From assembly GCF_029227915.1 (NCBI RefSeq), contig NC_079887.1:24179650-24239649 (forward strand): a stretch of 60,000 bases of DNA, read 5' to 3'. This stretch comes from Hydractinia symbiolongicarpus (taxonomy: Eukaryota; Cnidaria; Hydrozoa; Anthoathecata; Hydractiniidae). Under the pieces are notes generated by a model. The model had not been told where the DNA came from. It made no database searches and was given only the letters and a program-made list of their open reading frames with translations. A program made the translations under genes and the position numbers. Shown piece by piece: positions 22,401 through 35,189 of the stretch; the stretch's first letter is position 1, and the number at the start of each line of letters is the position of its first letter.

Positions 22401-25400
22401 CCATAAACAGGCAAAACTTTGTTTGTTTTTATGTTGTTTTTTTATTTTTAAAATTTAGTTAAACCTGTCTACGAAAAGGTTTCGAAGAAAGAAATAAAAT
22501 CAACAAATATATGTGTAGAGATGCGTTGTCTTTTGGTTCTCACAAGATTCTTAGAACCAAATTTTGTAAAATATTTGTAATTTCTTTAAAAAACATAAAA
22601 TTAATTCAACGATAGTTGTTTGTTTTGTCATGGATCAATAAACAAGTTCGCTTCATTTCAAAATCCCCAAAATAATTTCCACAAATTATTTCAACAATCT
22701 CTCTGAGATGGATAAAACTCTGATAGTTGTTTTTTTAGATAAAAAATCTTCACAAAGTAAACAGAATTTTTCGCAAGTACTAATCTTCGAGAAAATAAAA
22801 AATTGTAAAGAAAAGAAATCAGCCAAGTTATTATAGAAATGAAATCTGCATTGGACTAACCAGCTCAATCAGCATGGCGAATATAAAAACCGAATATTTG
22901 TTATTAAATTTGGTTTTCTATTTTTTACTCTTTTAAAATGCGTAAAACTTAAAAATATATACATTTCATTTACATTCCCTATATAACGCATAGACAATGT
23001 CATGAAATTCCTTGGACTTAAAAAATACTATTTCACTTATGACACTTCCTCTAAGATACATAAGGTGTGCTTTAAGACGGAAACATTCGCGGGCAAAAAC
23101 GTTTGCGGGTTTTGTTGCTTGTTTGCTTGCTTGTTGCAAGTTTTTTCCTTTATAAAATTCTATTTTGATTAATTGACATAACTGCAAGGCATTTTTAAGG
23201 CGTATTGTGGTCCCAGACACAGCTAAGAGTGCAACGATTTGCATAAAATAAGATTTTCCCCAAAATTTCACATATTTTTATTCGCGAATTAAGTTCATAT
23301 TCTGTTAAATGTAAAGACCTAAAATGCATGTAATTGAGTTACAACACTCGTCTAAGATGTAGCTACCAATGTTCGAGTTCTTTAATATGTAAGCGACCTA
23401 CTGTTTGTAATTTTCTTTTTCCAGCTCCGCTATCTTTGTTCTCTGAATGACATGGTCTTGTAACTCTTTCAAGCTACTGTCGTACTCCTTAATTTTTTCG
23501 ACCAAAGCAGATTTTTCCTAAAGATGGTGTACAAAAGGAAACGTTATTTCGTTAAAAACTTTCGACAACGGAAATTAAGTCGTAGAAGTATGATTTCGGA
23601 TCTATGGGAGATATGCAACGGAAACAAAACGCTCTACATAACAGACAGATTTAATTTCCAAAGTAATACAGTAGACAATAATATTGCATACTTACCAATG
23701 CAATCTAAAAATTGATAATGAGTAAGCAAAAAATTCAAAATACATAACTTGTTTTTATACCATACCTCATTTAAAGCCTCGTTCTCGTTTCTTAATTGTC
23801 TTTCATGTAAAGTGAGTTGGGAAATTTGACTTTCAATCTAAACAATAAAAAAACTTTGAAGAACCAATCATCTTCTTGAAAACCAATCATCCGTAATATT
23901 TTTCTAATGAGCTGCCAAGAACACTCAGCCATCACATGATTTAATTCCTGTTTCTCCAAAAAATATCTTTCTTAGTTGATTAAAATGGATTTATTCTATA
24001 TTTCTAGCAAGAAAGAAAACATTTTTTTACATATACAAATTAACTCCACCAAGGCGAGGGTATTTATATAAACGGCCAATTAGGTATTTTTTCTAAATTT
24101 ACTATATTTTATTAATTTTTATAACTCCTTTTAAAACTATGTCAACAAGTCCTCTTCGTCAAATAAAAATTAAATGCAATAGCATACAGAAGCAGAACTA
24201 CAGAAAGAAAAGGATCCATTTGCATCAAATGGTAAGCATAGGGTATTGATTAAGTAATTTAAATAAAAGGTATACAACTCCAGGTTAAAAATTATGGTAA
24301 TGGAATATTTGAATGGAGATAAAGTTTTGTTCAATAGTGAACGGTGAACCCAGTTGCATTTTTAATATGTTTATTTTTACTTTTGTTTAATATTTATACT
24401 CCTTGGTTTTTAAAAGATGATTTTTTAAAAAAAATGGTTTTTAAAGGTTTTTTAGAAGACAAAATTTTCCTCTGGCATCAGTATGTTTGTACTCCGTCAG
24501 TACATTCTTGTATTAATAAAGTAGATGAAGCTCTTAAATTACTTTGTATTTACTTATTAAGATATTCTCCAACTCCAACCTATACAGGTAATAATAACCC
24601 TAAATCCCCTCCCCCCACTCACCCCTAGCTCCCTCTGGTTGCATTCTTGTGTAAATAAAAAAACATACATTTTCTTTTGAGCTCATCACGTCGACATTTT
24701 CAGATTGTAGCTTCTCATTTTTCTCAACTAATTCAAGATTCTTTTTTAAAAGTTCTTGAATTTCTTGTTCTTTTAATTCTAACAGTTTGGAATATTCTGT
24801 TCTTGTTTGTTCCTCTTTCTCTGCGTGCTAAAAAATTATGTATACATAAGTTAAAATCCAACAATCCTCGCAACCTAAAATTTCAAATGCTTCCGTTAAG
24901 TTGTCGACCACTTCTCCTACTTAAAAAGATTTGTCTAACAAACGAAATGCAATACAGTGTCTTTGAGCACCAGTATTCCTTTTGCATAACAAACATAAAA
25001 TAAATTGTGAATTTTTTGGCAAAATTGAAGAATTGCTTAATGCGGAGGAGGTCTCTCTTCTATTTTATTTGATTAAATTGGTGAATAAAGACTTTCTAAC
25101 CTTTTCATGCATCTGTTCTCGCTCCAGTTGAACCACTTGCTCCATATCTTCATAAATCTTTGAAGTTTCCTTTTCTTGTTGTTCAGTTTTCCTGCACAAA
25201 TTATATAAGCGTTTTGTTATATATGCTACGGAGAAAAAGATCAATTGGGAATTATGTGAATTCTGCAAGGTATCGTATCAGGGTTGGGGTTAGGGCTATT
25301 GTTATAATGCGCTGCAGCGTATATTAAAAAAATTGAAGAAAAATAACTTTTTAAAATCATCACAAATAATGGCTATTGGAGTTTCGATGCAGTTCATTCC

Positions 25401-28400
25401 GTAGTTGGCAGCGGAACAACCCCGATGGCGACATCCAAACCCACACTAACTATAAGTTCTCTTTTCCATCGCAATCTTTCAGAAATTGTTAAAAAAATGT
25501 TTTTAGAAATTTCGAAATTTTCAGGGCATTTATTTAGTTATTACGAGATTGCTTTTTATTACAAATGATGGGCTCAATATGCTCAATTTCAAATAAACTA
25601 AAGATGGTAGCGTTTTCGAAATTGTAATTTGTTATCCGTTGCAAACGCTTATAACTTGACGTCACTACCAAAGCTATCAAAGTGCAGGTTTGATTCTAAA
25701 CGTTGGGAACTGCAGCTATGAACACTTTAGAGGTTATTAGCCTTAACACAATGTTTCTCCGGTAATCAATTAGCGTAAACAAAGTTCGAATTATTGTTTT
25801 GAAAAAGTTTGTCAAAAGTCAGAAATAATGTGACCAAATTGTCTAAGGGAAAGAAAAATTCGTCAAGACACCAAAAAGTTCGAGAGAGTTAAAATGCGAA
25901 GAATGAGATATGCATATGACGTAAGGATGTTTGTCATTTTTTCTAAGGCAACAAAAAAGGCTTAAAAAGGTACTAAAACAGGTGTTAGAACGTTATTTTT
26001 CACAATAGGTATATTTCAAAGCGATTTATTTTTGCAAATTTGATTATATGCTATCCTAAGTTGAGGTGGTGACGATGATTTTTTTTCAGGTTCAAATAAA
26101 CATCATTACCAACGCTTCTTCTTCACTGCCAGTTTTGACAAGAACCTTACCAATTTTTGCCTGCAAAAATTATTACTTCATAGCAGTTGCAAAAAGTATT
26201 TTCTTAAAAACATTTTTATCTGTTTATTCCAAAAAGTGAAGAAACTTGAAAATCACGCTGATTTTTCCAACTTAAAACTTACAATAACTTAATTTGACCA
26301 AAAGCAATCATTCTGTAAAGTACTGGAAACATCATTAAGCCGATTATATTCTCAGGCGATTTTTAATCATTTTTCACATTTTTACCTTTCATTTTATTAT
26401 TGTTTTGTTTATTTGTTGGCTCACATAGTTTTAAGATTTGCATTGGACAAAAACAACTCGCTATTTGTTTTAAACAAAAACTGAATCGATAGCAAATACT
26501 TACAAAATTAGTAAACTATCCATTTCTTGACATTTCATGTAAGCTTGTTGTAACTCTTCCAAAATGTTCTTTACCACATCTTCAAAAGGTTGTAGTAAAT
26601 CATTTTGATAGCAGTCAATTTGGTGCCAGACATAACGCAACATTTGATTTCTAAATTAATATTATGATTTTTATTATTATTGTTATTGCGAATATTTATA
26701 CAGGATAGCCACTTCAATGGTTAGAACACCGTTATTGATGTGGGTCCCGTAACCTGAACATATACAATAGGTATGCACCTGCAATGCCTACTCAATTTCC
26801 CTCACATTACCCGTAGCTGTATTTATCCGTAGCTGTGAAAAAGGCATTTGCTAAACATGCCTGTGCGGTGGACCGAACCACGGACCTTGTGATTACAAAG
26901 CGAACTTCATAGCCATAAGGCCACTCGCCGTAACGCTATAACTTCATAAATGCTCGAAATATGCAACATATGTTTTTTTGTATTCTGGAATCTCCATTAT
27001 GAGATTCTTGTTATCATTTTTTTTGCTTATTGATGGGCTTGCTGTGGTTTAGGGTTAATGGGTAGTTCCAGTTAGGCCAAGAGGTTAATTTCATTTACAA
27101 CAAGAAAGGAAGGTTATCGGTTATTTGGACGTTATTCAATACTGTTCAATACTGTAATATGCATTATAACATACAAAAGGAACTTGCAAAAATAGTCTTC
27201 AAAGAAAACCTGTATCAACTGCAATAAAAAATGCAAATGAAACCTGCAAGAAAACCTGCAACAGAAATCTTTGAAAGAAACTTGCAAATATAACCTGCAA
27301 TTGGAACCTGCAAATGGAACTTGCTGAAGAAACTTGCTATCTCTTATATTAACGGCTGTATTCTCTTTCTGCGAGATTTTATAGCTGTGGCAAAAGAAAT
27401 ACGAAGTATAAAGAACGGGAAAACCCTTTGGATTTATTTACAGGCTATGCACTAGCATATTTGAATCTTCAAATTCTGACTTCCCTTCATCATCGATGTG
27501 ACAAGCTGTTCCAGAGTGGAAATTATATCCACTTTATGGCGTAACAAAATGTTACGTTTATTACAAGTTTGTTTTGAATCGTTTTTGTTTGAACGCGAGG
27601 AAATTTGTTTTGTTTGTGTTTGAAAGTTTGTTACGTCATATAATAGTTAATGAATCTGTCTGGAAAATCGCCTTAATGTTTTTTTTTTTAAAGCCAAGGC
27701 AAATAGAAGTGAGACCAAAGTTTGCGTTATTGACTCTTCTCTTGTTTAGTGCAATCAAAAATTAGTGGGCGAAAGGTGTCAAATTTCGTGATAGTGGCTA
27801 ATGATTTAACCGACTAAAAATATTTGCCGGTTCTTCTTAAACTATGCGTGCTCGCCGTTTGAAAGGAAACGAGATGACCCTTTTAATTTCTATAGACTCC
27901 TGCGAAACGTTTGCACCTTCTCACATTATGAGAAAATACTTTTTATTTCCGCAAAAACAAAATAGAATACAGCTTGGCCTAATAGCTAGACTTTTTTTAA
28001 AGATTCCATGATATGCAATTAGTTTTCCTGTTCTCCTATGACGAACAGGAAAATTAATGTTCTAATCAACGTCTAATTAAATTGCGAAGCACGCAGAAAA
28101 GGTCATTAGTAAGGAATTTATGAAATGCTTAATTTGATTAAATGAAAAACGCCTCAAAGTTTGTGTGCATTTTTATCGCTATGGTGACGGTAACGACGCA
28201 TCAGATTTTTGTATTGCAAATTTTCAAAACTTTATGCATGCAGATGGTTTACAATACATGGCATCAAAACTTGAAATCCTTAGACCAGCAACTATTAATA
28301 CAAAGATAACTGATTACTTCGGTCTGAACCACAAATCATCGCCTGAGGTCCAAGTGTCGACTGAGCTTGCCACTATAGTATTGTCCGCTTGTAAAATTTA

Positions 28401-30035
28401 GACGGTTAACAATATTGCAAAATGCTTTCATTGTTACGTTTTGAAATAAGGTTTCTTAAACAGTACTTGAATTTGCTTGTTCCTACGATTAATTTGCTTT
28501 TTTAATTTTTTGAACTTAATCCAAAAAGGGTCACAACAGGAATTCACACTTAGGTTAATCAGCGCTTAAACGAGGCATCGTAATGCCGATGACCTTAAAA
28601 TTAGTTAAGAAATTGATTTGCTTCAGTCGTAAGCTTTTGTTTTCAAGGAGTTTATTCAACACCCTTAATTTTCTTAATTTTAGATGATATGACAATAAAG
28701 AAACTGCAATATGCCAGATTTAAATATCAGCATGAAAACGCAGGAGAGAAAGTCGCTTGGCTTTAGTTATTAAGTGAATGTCACACAATATTGTGCTCTG
28801 GTTGTTAGCCCGTGAAACATTTACATGGATTTTTTGATTGTTGCTATTTCATCTACCATTAATAAGCGATTTGAACAAAATACGGTTATCATTATTAATA
28901 ATATAGAGGTAAAATTTGCTGCTTACCCTCCAAATACAGACATCCCTCCAATTCTATTCAAGTATGTTATCCATTTCTCGTTAACACTTTTATCCACCTC
29001 AAATTCCTCTTCGTATAACGCTTGGTTATCGATTCCACACGATGCAATCTCGATCGTTGAAAGAGACTTATGCAGCATTTCTGATGGTCGGTAATCGTTC
29101 GTGTAAAGATATTCGACACTACGCGATTTCTGAGGGGTTAAATTCGATTGACGTTTGCTGAATAATGAGCGAGGTGGAAGTAATCGTTTTAAAATCCTTC
29201 GAGATTTCTTTCCCGTTGAAAGACTACCAAAGTTTTCATTGCTGAGGTTCAAACTAAATTTATCATCATCATCTACTGATACCATTGAATCTGGAGTTCG
29301 TGAAATTCGACCAAATATGTCATCTAATTCTTGGGTAGCTATGTTATCTAGTGAGTTTTTGGAGGATTTATTTTTTTGTTTTTTAATTTTACTCTTTTTT
29401 TCTTTCTTATTGCTGTTATTATTATGTTTGTTATTATTACATTCGAAAGAATTTTCAATATTAAGTTCATTAGTATCATTAACTTGATCTATTGATGCGG
29501 AACAGTTTTCTAATTCATCTATACTACTTTCACCCCCGTCTGGTGGTAACCGAAGCATATCTGAGTGTACATTGCCGTTACTATGTTCGTTTTGGTCCAC
29601 TGACATTTCAGTGTTGCATTTGTCAATTTCAGACAACATGTCTATTTCATCCATAGCTAATGTGTACGAGTTAGATCTTTTTAATGGCGTACGTTCAAAA
29701 GACCTATCTTCGTCTTCAGACAAATTCACTTCTTCGTTATCCGACATTCTTTCGTCAATGTCCCACGTGCATAAAGAACAAGATGCTACCTTTCGTAACG
29801 CAAAACCCCCGTTTGCTACTCTAGCTACATTCGGGTTATTTGCATCACATAAACCACAGTACGTGTTGCACGATGAAGCTCTCCTTATTGGAAACGTTTT
29901 TTCAACATCTACGTTATTTTGATTGGTCGATTCATCAACCAATTGCTCTTCATCATACGCATAACCGTCACTTGTTATCGAATCTGTATCAAAGTCGTCT
30001 ACTTGCTCTAAGTTTTCTTCTCTCAGTTGAGACAT
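19443..30035 (-). CDS. Large coiled-coil Rab GTPase, RASEF/Rab45-like layout
   Basis: Twelve minus-strand exons join in frame to 919 residues: 30035-28927, 26650-26504, 25191-25101, 24827-24669, 23837-23766, 23517-23402, 22165-21739, 21369-21152, 20293-20179, 20095-19994, 19701-19625 and 19569-19443. Residues 1-370 are acidic, Ser-rich and probably disordered, with basophilic sites (RRASS, LKRSNS) and a Lys-rich patch. Residues about 371-600 are Glu/Lys/Gln/Leu-rich and read as coiled coil. A Ser/Pro-rich linker follows, then the GTPase: P-loop GDVNVGKT (726-733), DTVGQERF (774-781), NKSD (832-835) and ETSAK (860-864). Long coiled-coil Rabs act as membrane-trafficking or signalling adaptors. 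An in-frame TGA 21 bases upstream supports the ATG at 30035, so the EF hands of vertebrate relatives are absent unless an upstream exon supplies them. The protein ends SKRRKRW with no cysteine for prenylation. Confidence 0.88.
26661..26935 (-). mobile_element. tRNA-derived SINE in Rab intron 1
   Basis: Minus-strand box A (about 26911-26925) and box B (GTGGTTCGGTCC, 26870-26881) head a roughly 270-bp element. It ends GGCTATCCTGTATAAATA with an AATAATAAT tail, matching the 3' end of the element at 14521-14830. The tail stops about 10 bases before the acceptor of Rab exon 2. Confidence 0.7.
28132..28401 (+). pseudogene. Open frame with a PIP-box-like motif, opposite to Rab intron 1; unidentified
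   Basis: About 89 codons without an initial ATG end at TAG 28399-28401. It contains NTKITDYFGLNHK (28297-28335), which resembles a PCNA-interacting peptide with Asn in place of the first Gln. No wider family is recognised. It lies antisense within an intron, so a mobile-element fragment is the simplest explanation. Confidence 0.3.
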
Positions 30036-30715
30036 CGTGTTAAGTTCTTTTAATCAAACAATCTACAGATATAATGGGACAACCTATGGTTAAAGAAAGC
30101 AGAGATAAAGAAAAATTTAAGTTATTTTAGGTTAATAATATTTACAGGAAACACACAATAAGACCTTCTTTAAATTTGTGTTAGGTATAGCTATAAATGT
30201 ATTTAATATTCAAACTAAAGTTTTAATAATATAAACTTTGCCTACAAAGAATAAATACTTACAAAAACACTAGAAGAACAATCGCCTCATTTGTTTTTAT
30301 ATCATTCTTTTATACACCTTTAGCTTGTAATAGTTTCTCTCTCTTCGTTGTCAATAAACTTTTGTTTTTTTCTCTTGACAAGCTCTTTGACAATGTCATG
30401 TTATGATTTGAACTTCATTTATTTATCCATTAAGATAACATAGTCAGGGGAAAGCCCTTCCTATAGCAATTAATACGATTGTAAAATACACAATGAGCAA
30501 ATTAATTGGGGCCACATTCTCAAGAAAAAAATTTTTTAAGAAATTACTCAGCTTTTTAATAACTACTTTCTTAAAAATGAAAATCTGTCATTTTGAATTG
30601 TATAAATTTAGAAAAATGTGGTGTTTATTTTGCTAATAAGGGGCTGTTAATATGTAAGTTAGCCCAGTTGGCTGATTAAGAAATCTTCATAAGAATAAAA
30701 CTGCGTTGATATGAA
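30036..30715. other. Upstream region of the Rab gene
   Basis: No further minus-strand exon encoding EF hands was found in this AT-rich stretch. It should contain the 5' UTR or promoter, but no specific element stands out. Confidence 0.4.
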
Positions 30716-30912
30716 AAGCGAGTGCACTCGCTTAAATGAGATGCCACTTTATTTGACTGGCTTCCCACCGACTAAGTAAGGTGGAGTCTTTTCATATGAA
30801 CACTGTGCAAAGCTCATCCAACGGAGCTTCGTTGGATGAGTTTTGCACAAAAGAGCATGCGTAAAATTATCACCTGACGATTTTACGACAAAAGAGCACG
30901 TGAGGTGATAAT
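30716..30912. repeat. Cluster of strong palindromes, MITE-like
   Basis: A perfect 18-base palindrome (AAGCGAGTGCACTCGCTT) is at 30716-30733. A 19-bp stem with one wobble joins 30805-30823 to 30830-30848 around GAGCTT. ATTATCACCT (about 30868) pairs with AGGTGATAAT (about 30903), and an AAAAGAGCA(T/C)G segment is repeated nearby. Confidence 0.65.
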
Positions 30913-31249
30913 AAGATAACACTATATTTTTTGTCTCACAATCATATCGAATTAGCGAATTAGCGAGGTTTTTGAAGTCATCCGTTGAAATCCCACAATT
31001 GAGCATACTCGTCACAAAAAAGTACTCTGTTTGATTTTGACACCAAAGCATCGTTACTTTATCTCAATGGTGGTCACTCAAATCTGTCAAAGATACTTCA
31101 TTTGCATGCCATATATTTTTGTACAAATACATCACCCTGGGCATTATAAAATATTTACCCGTTCATATTCAAACATGGGTAAAGTTTCGTATAAAACATC
31201 AAGAGGAGAGGTGTAAAAATTAAATTATCTCATATTATTTACTCCTATC

Positions 31250-34200
31250 CAAATCCTCTATGCAGCCAAATCTTGATGCAAAGTTTTAAAGAGATTTTGT
31301 TGACACGAATTTGATCTCTTATAATAAATACATAACTCTGTAATCCAGTTTTGTGCATTTGTTTTAATAATTATCTAATAAAACGATTCTGTGCAAAAGT
31401 TTAGTTTGTTCACTGCCTTTTCCATTATGCATGTTAAAGACTTTGTTTTTGGCGGGAAAATTGATTTAATTCCAACGCGTGACGATTAAAGAGGTATCTA
31501 GCGGTAATTAACCGTACCAGATTAATGAAAAATGAAAGTTACCAAAACAAGAATGCTCCAGCAGAACACCTGATTTAGATTTTTGTTTTCTTCTCACTTT
31601 TTCTATTAATTTTTTCATTTGATTTTAATTAACATCTTAACAACAATAAAAGAAAAACTTTATAAACACAAAACAGAACACGCTCTGGGGAAACCCCATA
31701 AGAGGAATTTTACAACCATTTTACTCTGCGTTATTTGTTTACATTTTTAAGTGGTCAGAATCCTTAGCAATTGTTTCCAAGGGTGTTTTATATAGCCGAG
31801 AGAAGTGATTACGTTTTATAAAAAAAATCGTAAGATCTATTAAATGACTCTGGACTCTGGCAACTTATTTCCCAAGCTACCTGTAAAAGTGCAAAAAGTT
31901 TTTACTTAAGCGCTTATTTAGAAGGGGTGGGGGCGTTTATTTAAGGGGTGCTTCTTTAGGGGCGTTTACTTAGGGGGCGTTTATTTAAGTAGGTATTTAT
32001 CACAATTGTATGTTTTTGCCAGGGCTTTTATTTAAAGAATGCGGGAGGTGATTTTAATATAACTTTTAAGGGTATTTGGAAAAATTCCTGCTTGTTTGGG
32101 GTAGCGCGTCCTGCATCTGTCGCTTTTTAAGTGTTAAGGATTTAGTCGATTTGATTGTGATGAAACTATTGTAAAAGATGCGAATGTTTGCGCGGTTTTC
32201 ATGTTTTCATGTTATAAGAATATGTTGAAAATGTTATTTTTCTTTTCGTTATAATTTCCAAATTCCTTGTCCAAAACTTTTCCGATTCGATTCGTTAGTT
32301 TCTCTACTGTTCCCTCATAAAAAAATTCTGTTTTGCTTTTGCAACAACTTGACAGCAAAACAGTGTAAAAGAACTAACCATTTTTATAATTTAAGAAGGA
32401 TTCTAGTTAGGACTTCAATTTATTTTTGGTGAAATGACTTGGAACGTTACGTGTTTCGTTTTGTTCCCGATTATTTATTTGGTCTTTGAAAATGTGTCTA
32501 AAACACATGTGAATCAGATTATGTCTTTTTCAAAGGAGCAATATTGTACACAATCCTAGCTACATAATATTTATCGACCTGGCGGTTTTTGGCTTTCTTT
32601 TCCTGAAATTTATAAACAGATGAGTAAGTTATATCGTTTAAGATGAGCTAGTTAAAGTTTCTGTAATGCCTACACAAAGGCTGTTTTCCTTCCGCTTAGT
32701 TTTAATGTGGGCGAAATGTTCACGCTTTAAAATTCCGCACATAGCTTGCGATTGGTCATTTCTTTTAGCAAGAGCGGGAAAGATTACATTAACAAGCTAC
32801 TTTACTAAAGAAATTTTTCGGTTGCATTTCTTTTACCTTTTTTTTCTTTATAGTTTCAATTTACTGTAAAGTTTCTTAATTTTAAATAAAATAAGAGAGT
32901 TTTCTTTGATTTCCCTTTATACTCTCCTACAACATTTGTTATCCCTCCTACTCCTCCATCATTAGCTACACTTAAGCACTCACATTGCTATCTATCATTT
33001 AAACCAGGCGTTGAAATTGTGGGTGATGCTGTATCCATAAATTTCGTAAAAAATGAACGGTTTTAATTATGTGGTTGGGTTTCCTTCTGGTGCTAAAATC
33101 CTCATATCCTCATCCCCAGGGTTTGTTGCCTTTGTAAAAGCTGCTAGCGCTTACTTGAAGGCTAAACAAGACCCTGGTACAGGCTGCCCTTCATAATGTT
33201 GGTTACTATAAATAATTAATGATTTGTCTCGCTGCTACAGTTTCTGCATCTATTAAAAGAACTTGATCGAGTCCTGGTTCTTCACATTTGGCGGGAATGA
33301 TATTTTTCGGTTGTTTATGTTTTTCGACGCTTGACCTTAGAAAGTTTTATTTCCAACAATAATTGTTTATAAGCAACCCGGTTGATAACATTAGGTTTAA
33401 AATTGGGTCAAAATTAGATATTGCTTAGCAACCTTTAGTCCTTATATCTACGTTACTCTACTATCCTTTCCTTTCCTCAGCTAGCAACTCTCCCAGGTAA
33501 ACTAAGGTGAAAGTTTTCCTAGAAACAATATTTACTGCCCTTAAACAGTAGTATAATGTGCTTTCAAACAAACTTCCCCTTTTTTTGAGTAAAAAAATGA
33601 TCAAAAAATAAGATTTATTTTTATTTAGTAATGGGCTATTACGCCTGCCTTTATATATGTCATCAAGATAGCTAGCTTGCTAGTTTCTCATTCAGCGAAA
33701 TTGGTAAAGTCATGCCTTTTGCAAAGCTTTTAAGAGAACCATTATATTCATTTAAAATGTCAATAATGAAAATCTGCCAAAACAACATATTTCATAAAAT
33801 GTTTACTGTTTGGCTCACCGTTTTTTGTCAATATTTGTGAACATTTCTCATAGTCAAGAATCCTTTTCTGTGATATTTTGATACCCACAACATCTTGTCT
33901 TGAGGTTTCAATTAATACTTCTGAAAATTTCACTAAACCTTTTTAAGTTTGTTTCAGTAGGCAAGTTAAATACTTCAACACACCCACCATAAACTTGGTG
34001 TTGTGATATTTCCTTTCTCATTTCCTAAAAATAATAATAAGTTCTATAGTTGTGATTTCTTGTATGTGTTTATTTTTATTTATACAGCTAACTAGTTAAA
34101 TAAAGTATTTATTACCTAATTTGTTTACAATTATTTTTCAATACTTTAGCTAGCATGACCCATAAGTTTGTTAAAAGATTGAAAGATCTCTTGGCGCGTG

Positions 34201-34968
34201 GCATACGCTACCCAATAAAGTTTTTCTTTACTTTTTAGCACATGAAAACACAAATACAATTTTTCAGTTTTTTAAAAATAGAAGTATTGTGTCCCAACAA
34301 CAGGCGAGTTACTTTTGTTCGCAGGACAGGATGTTCGTCGCACCATTCCATTTTCACCATCAATGAGGAAACAAAAGTAATATTTAAAAATTTTGAACAG
34401 GCTTGATAAATTTGTAAACAATACAAGGAAGTCAAAATTTACGTGAGTTGATAAATATTTTTTTATAAACAAGTAAATTGGCTTGAGCTTTTATTTTCAA
34501 TTGGCTTTTGAACCGTTGGAAGTTATTTTTTGTATCTGTTTCTATTTATTTTTACGATAAAAATGTAAACATTGTGTTAGCGAGATGGTGCAGAGCTGAG
34601 AGTACCATTGAGTGATTGGTGACAATGGTGAGAAACCACATATGCTTTCCAGTCCTTATGACTGAACCAAAAAAAACCATAATTGCTAAATACAGCACTT
34701 TTGTCAAATAAAATAGGTTGGTGTGACTATCGATTTAGAACATCATTTTGGTTTTGTTTGATTCAGAATATGAACTAGACAACATCTGTGCCATAAAATT
34801 GTAAGTGATACTGAAGACATTTAGGCTGTACCAGACACCATAAGTAAGAAAGGTTTACATCCGGTTTTGCAAAGCACACGCTATTTGAGCAAACTAGAAA
34901 ACCACTTATCAAAAAAATTGAATTTAGAATTTAGTTTTGCCGTATTCAATAAAAACTAGCCGGTTTAC
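31250..34968. other. Long spacer without recognisable genes
   Basis: No supported exon on either strand. A G-rich run of repeated GGGGCGTTTA(T/C)TTA units occupies about 31925-31992. The rest is AT-rich unique-looking sequence. Confidence 0.5.
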
Positions 34969-35185
34969 GGTGGATCACTCGTCGTGCATATTTCACGATG
35001 GCCATACGTATTTATGGTGGAACTACCGCCGTATATATTTCACAGTGATTCGCCCGTCGAACATATTTCACGGCGGATCGTTCATCGTACTTATGTCACA
35101 GTGGATTGTTTGTCGTACATATATTCGTACATATATTCGTACATACGTGGATCGTCCGTCATATATATTTCCATATATATTTCTA
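34969..35185. repeat. Minisatellite with 28-bp units ending in TATTTCAC-like sequence
   Basis: Units at 34969-34996, 35044-35071 and 35072-35099 are each 28 bases of the form (A/G)G(T/C)GGAT(C/T)..TCGT.CATATTTCAC. A longer variant lies between the first two, and ATATATTCGTAC duplications follow before the array decays into AT. Confidence 0.75.
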
Positions 35186-35189
35186 TATA

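Noticed and set aside
29155-29922. Plus-strand frames opposite the first Rab exon
   Set aside because: Antisense shadows of the Rab N-terminal exon; Ser/Leu-rich because of its Glu/Asn/Lys codons.
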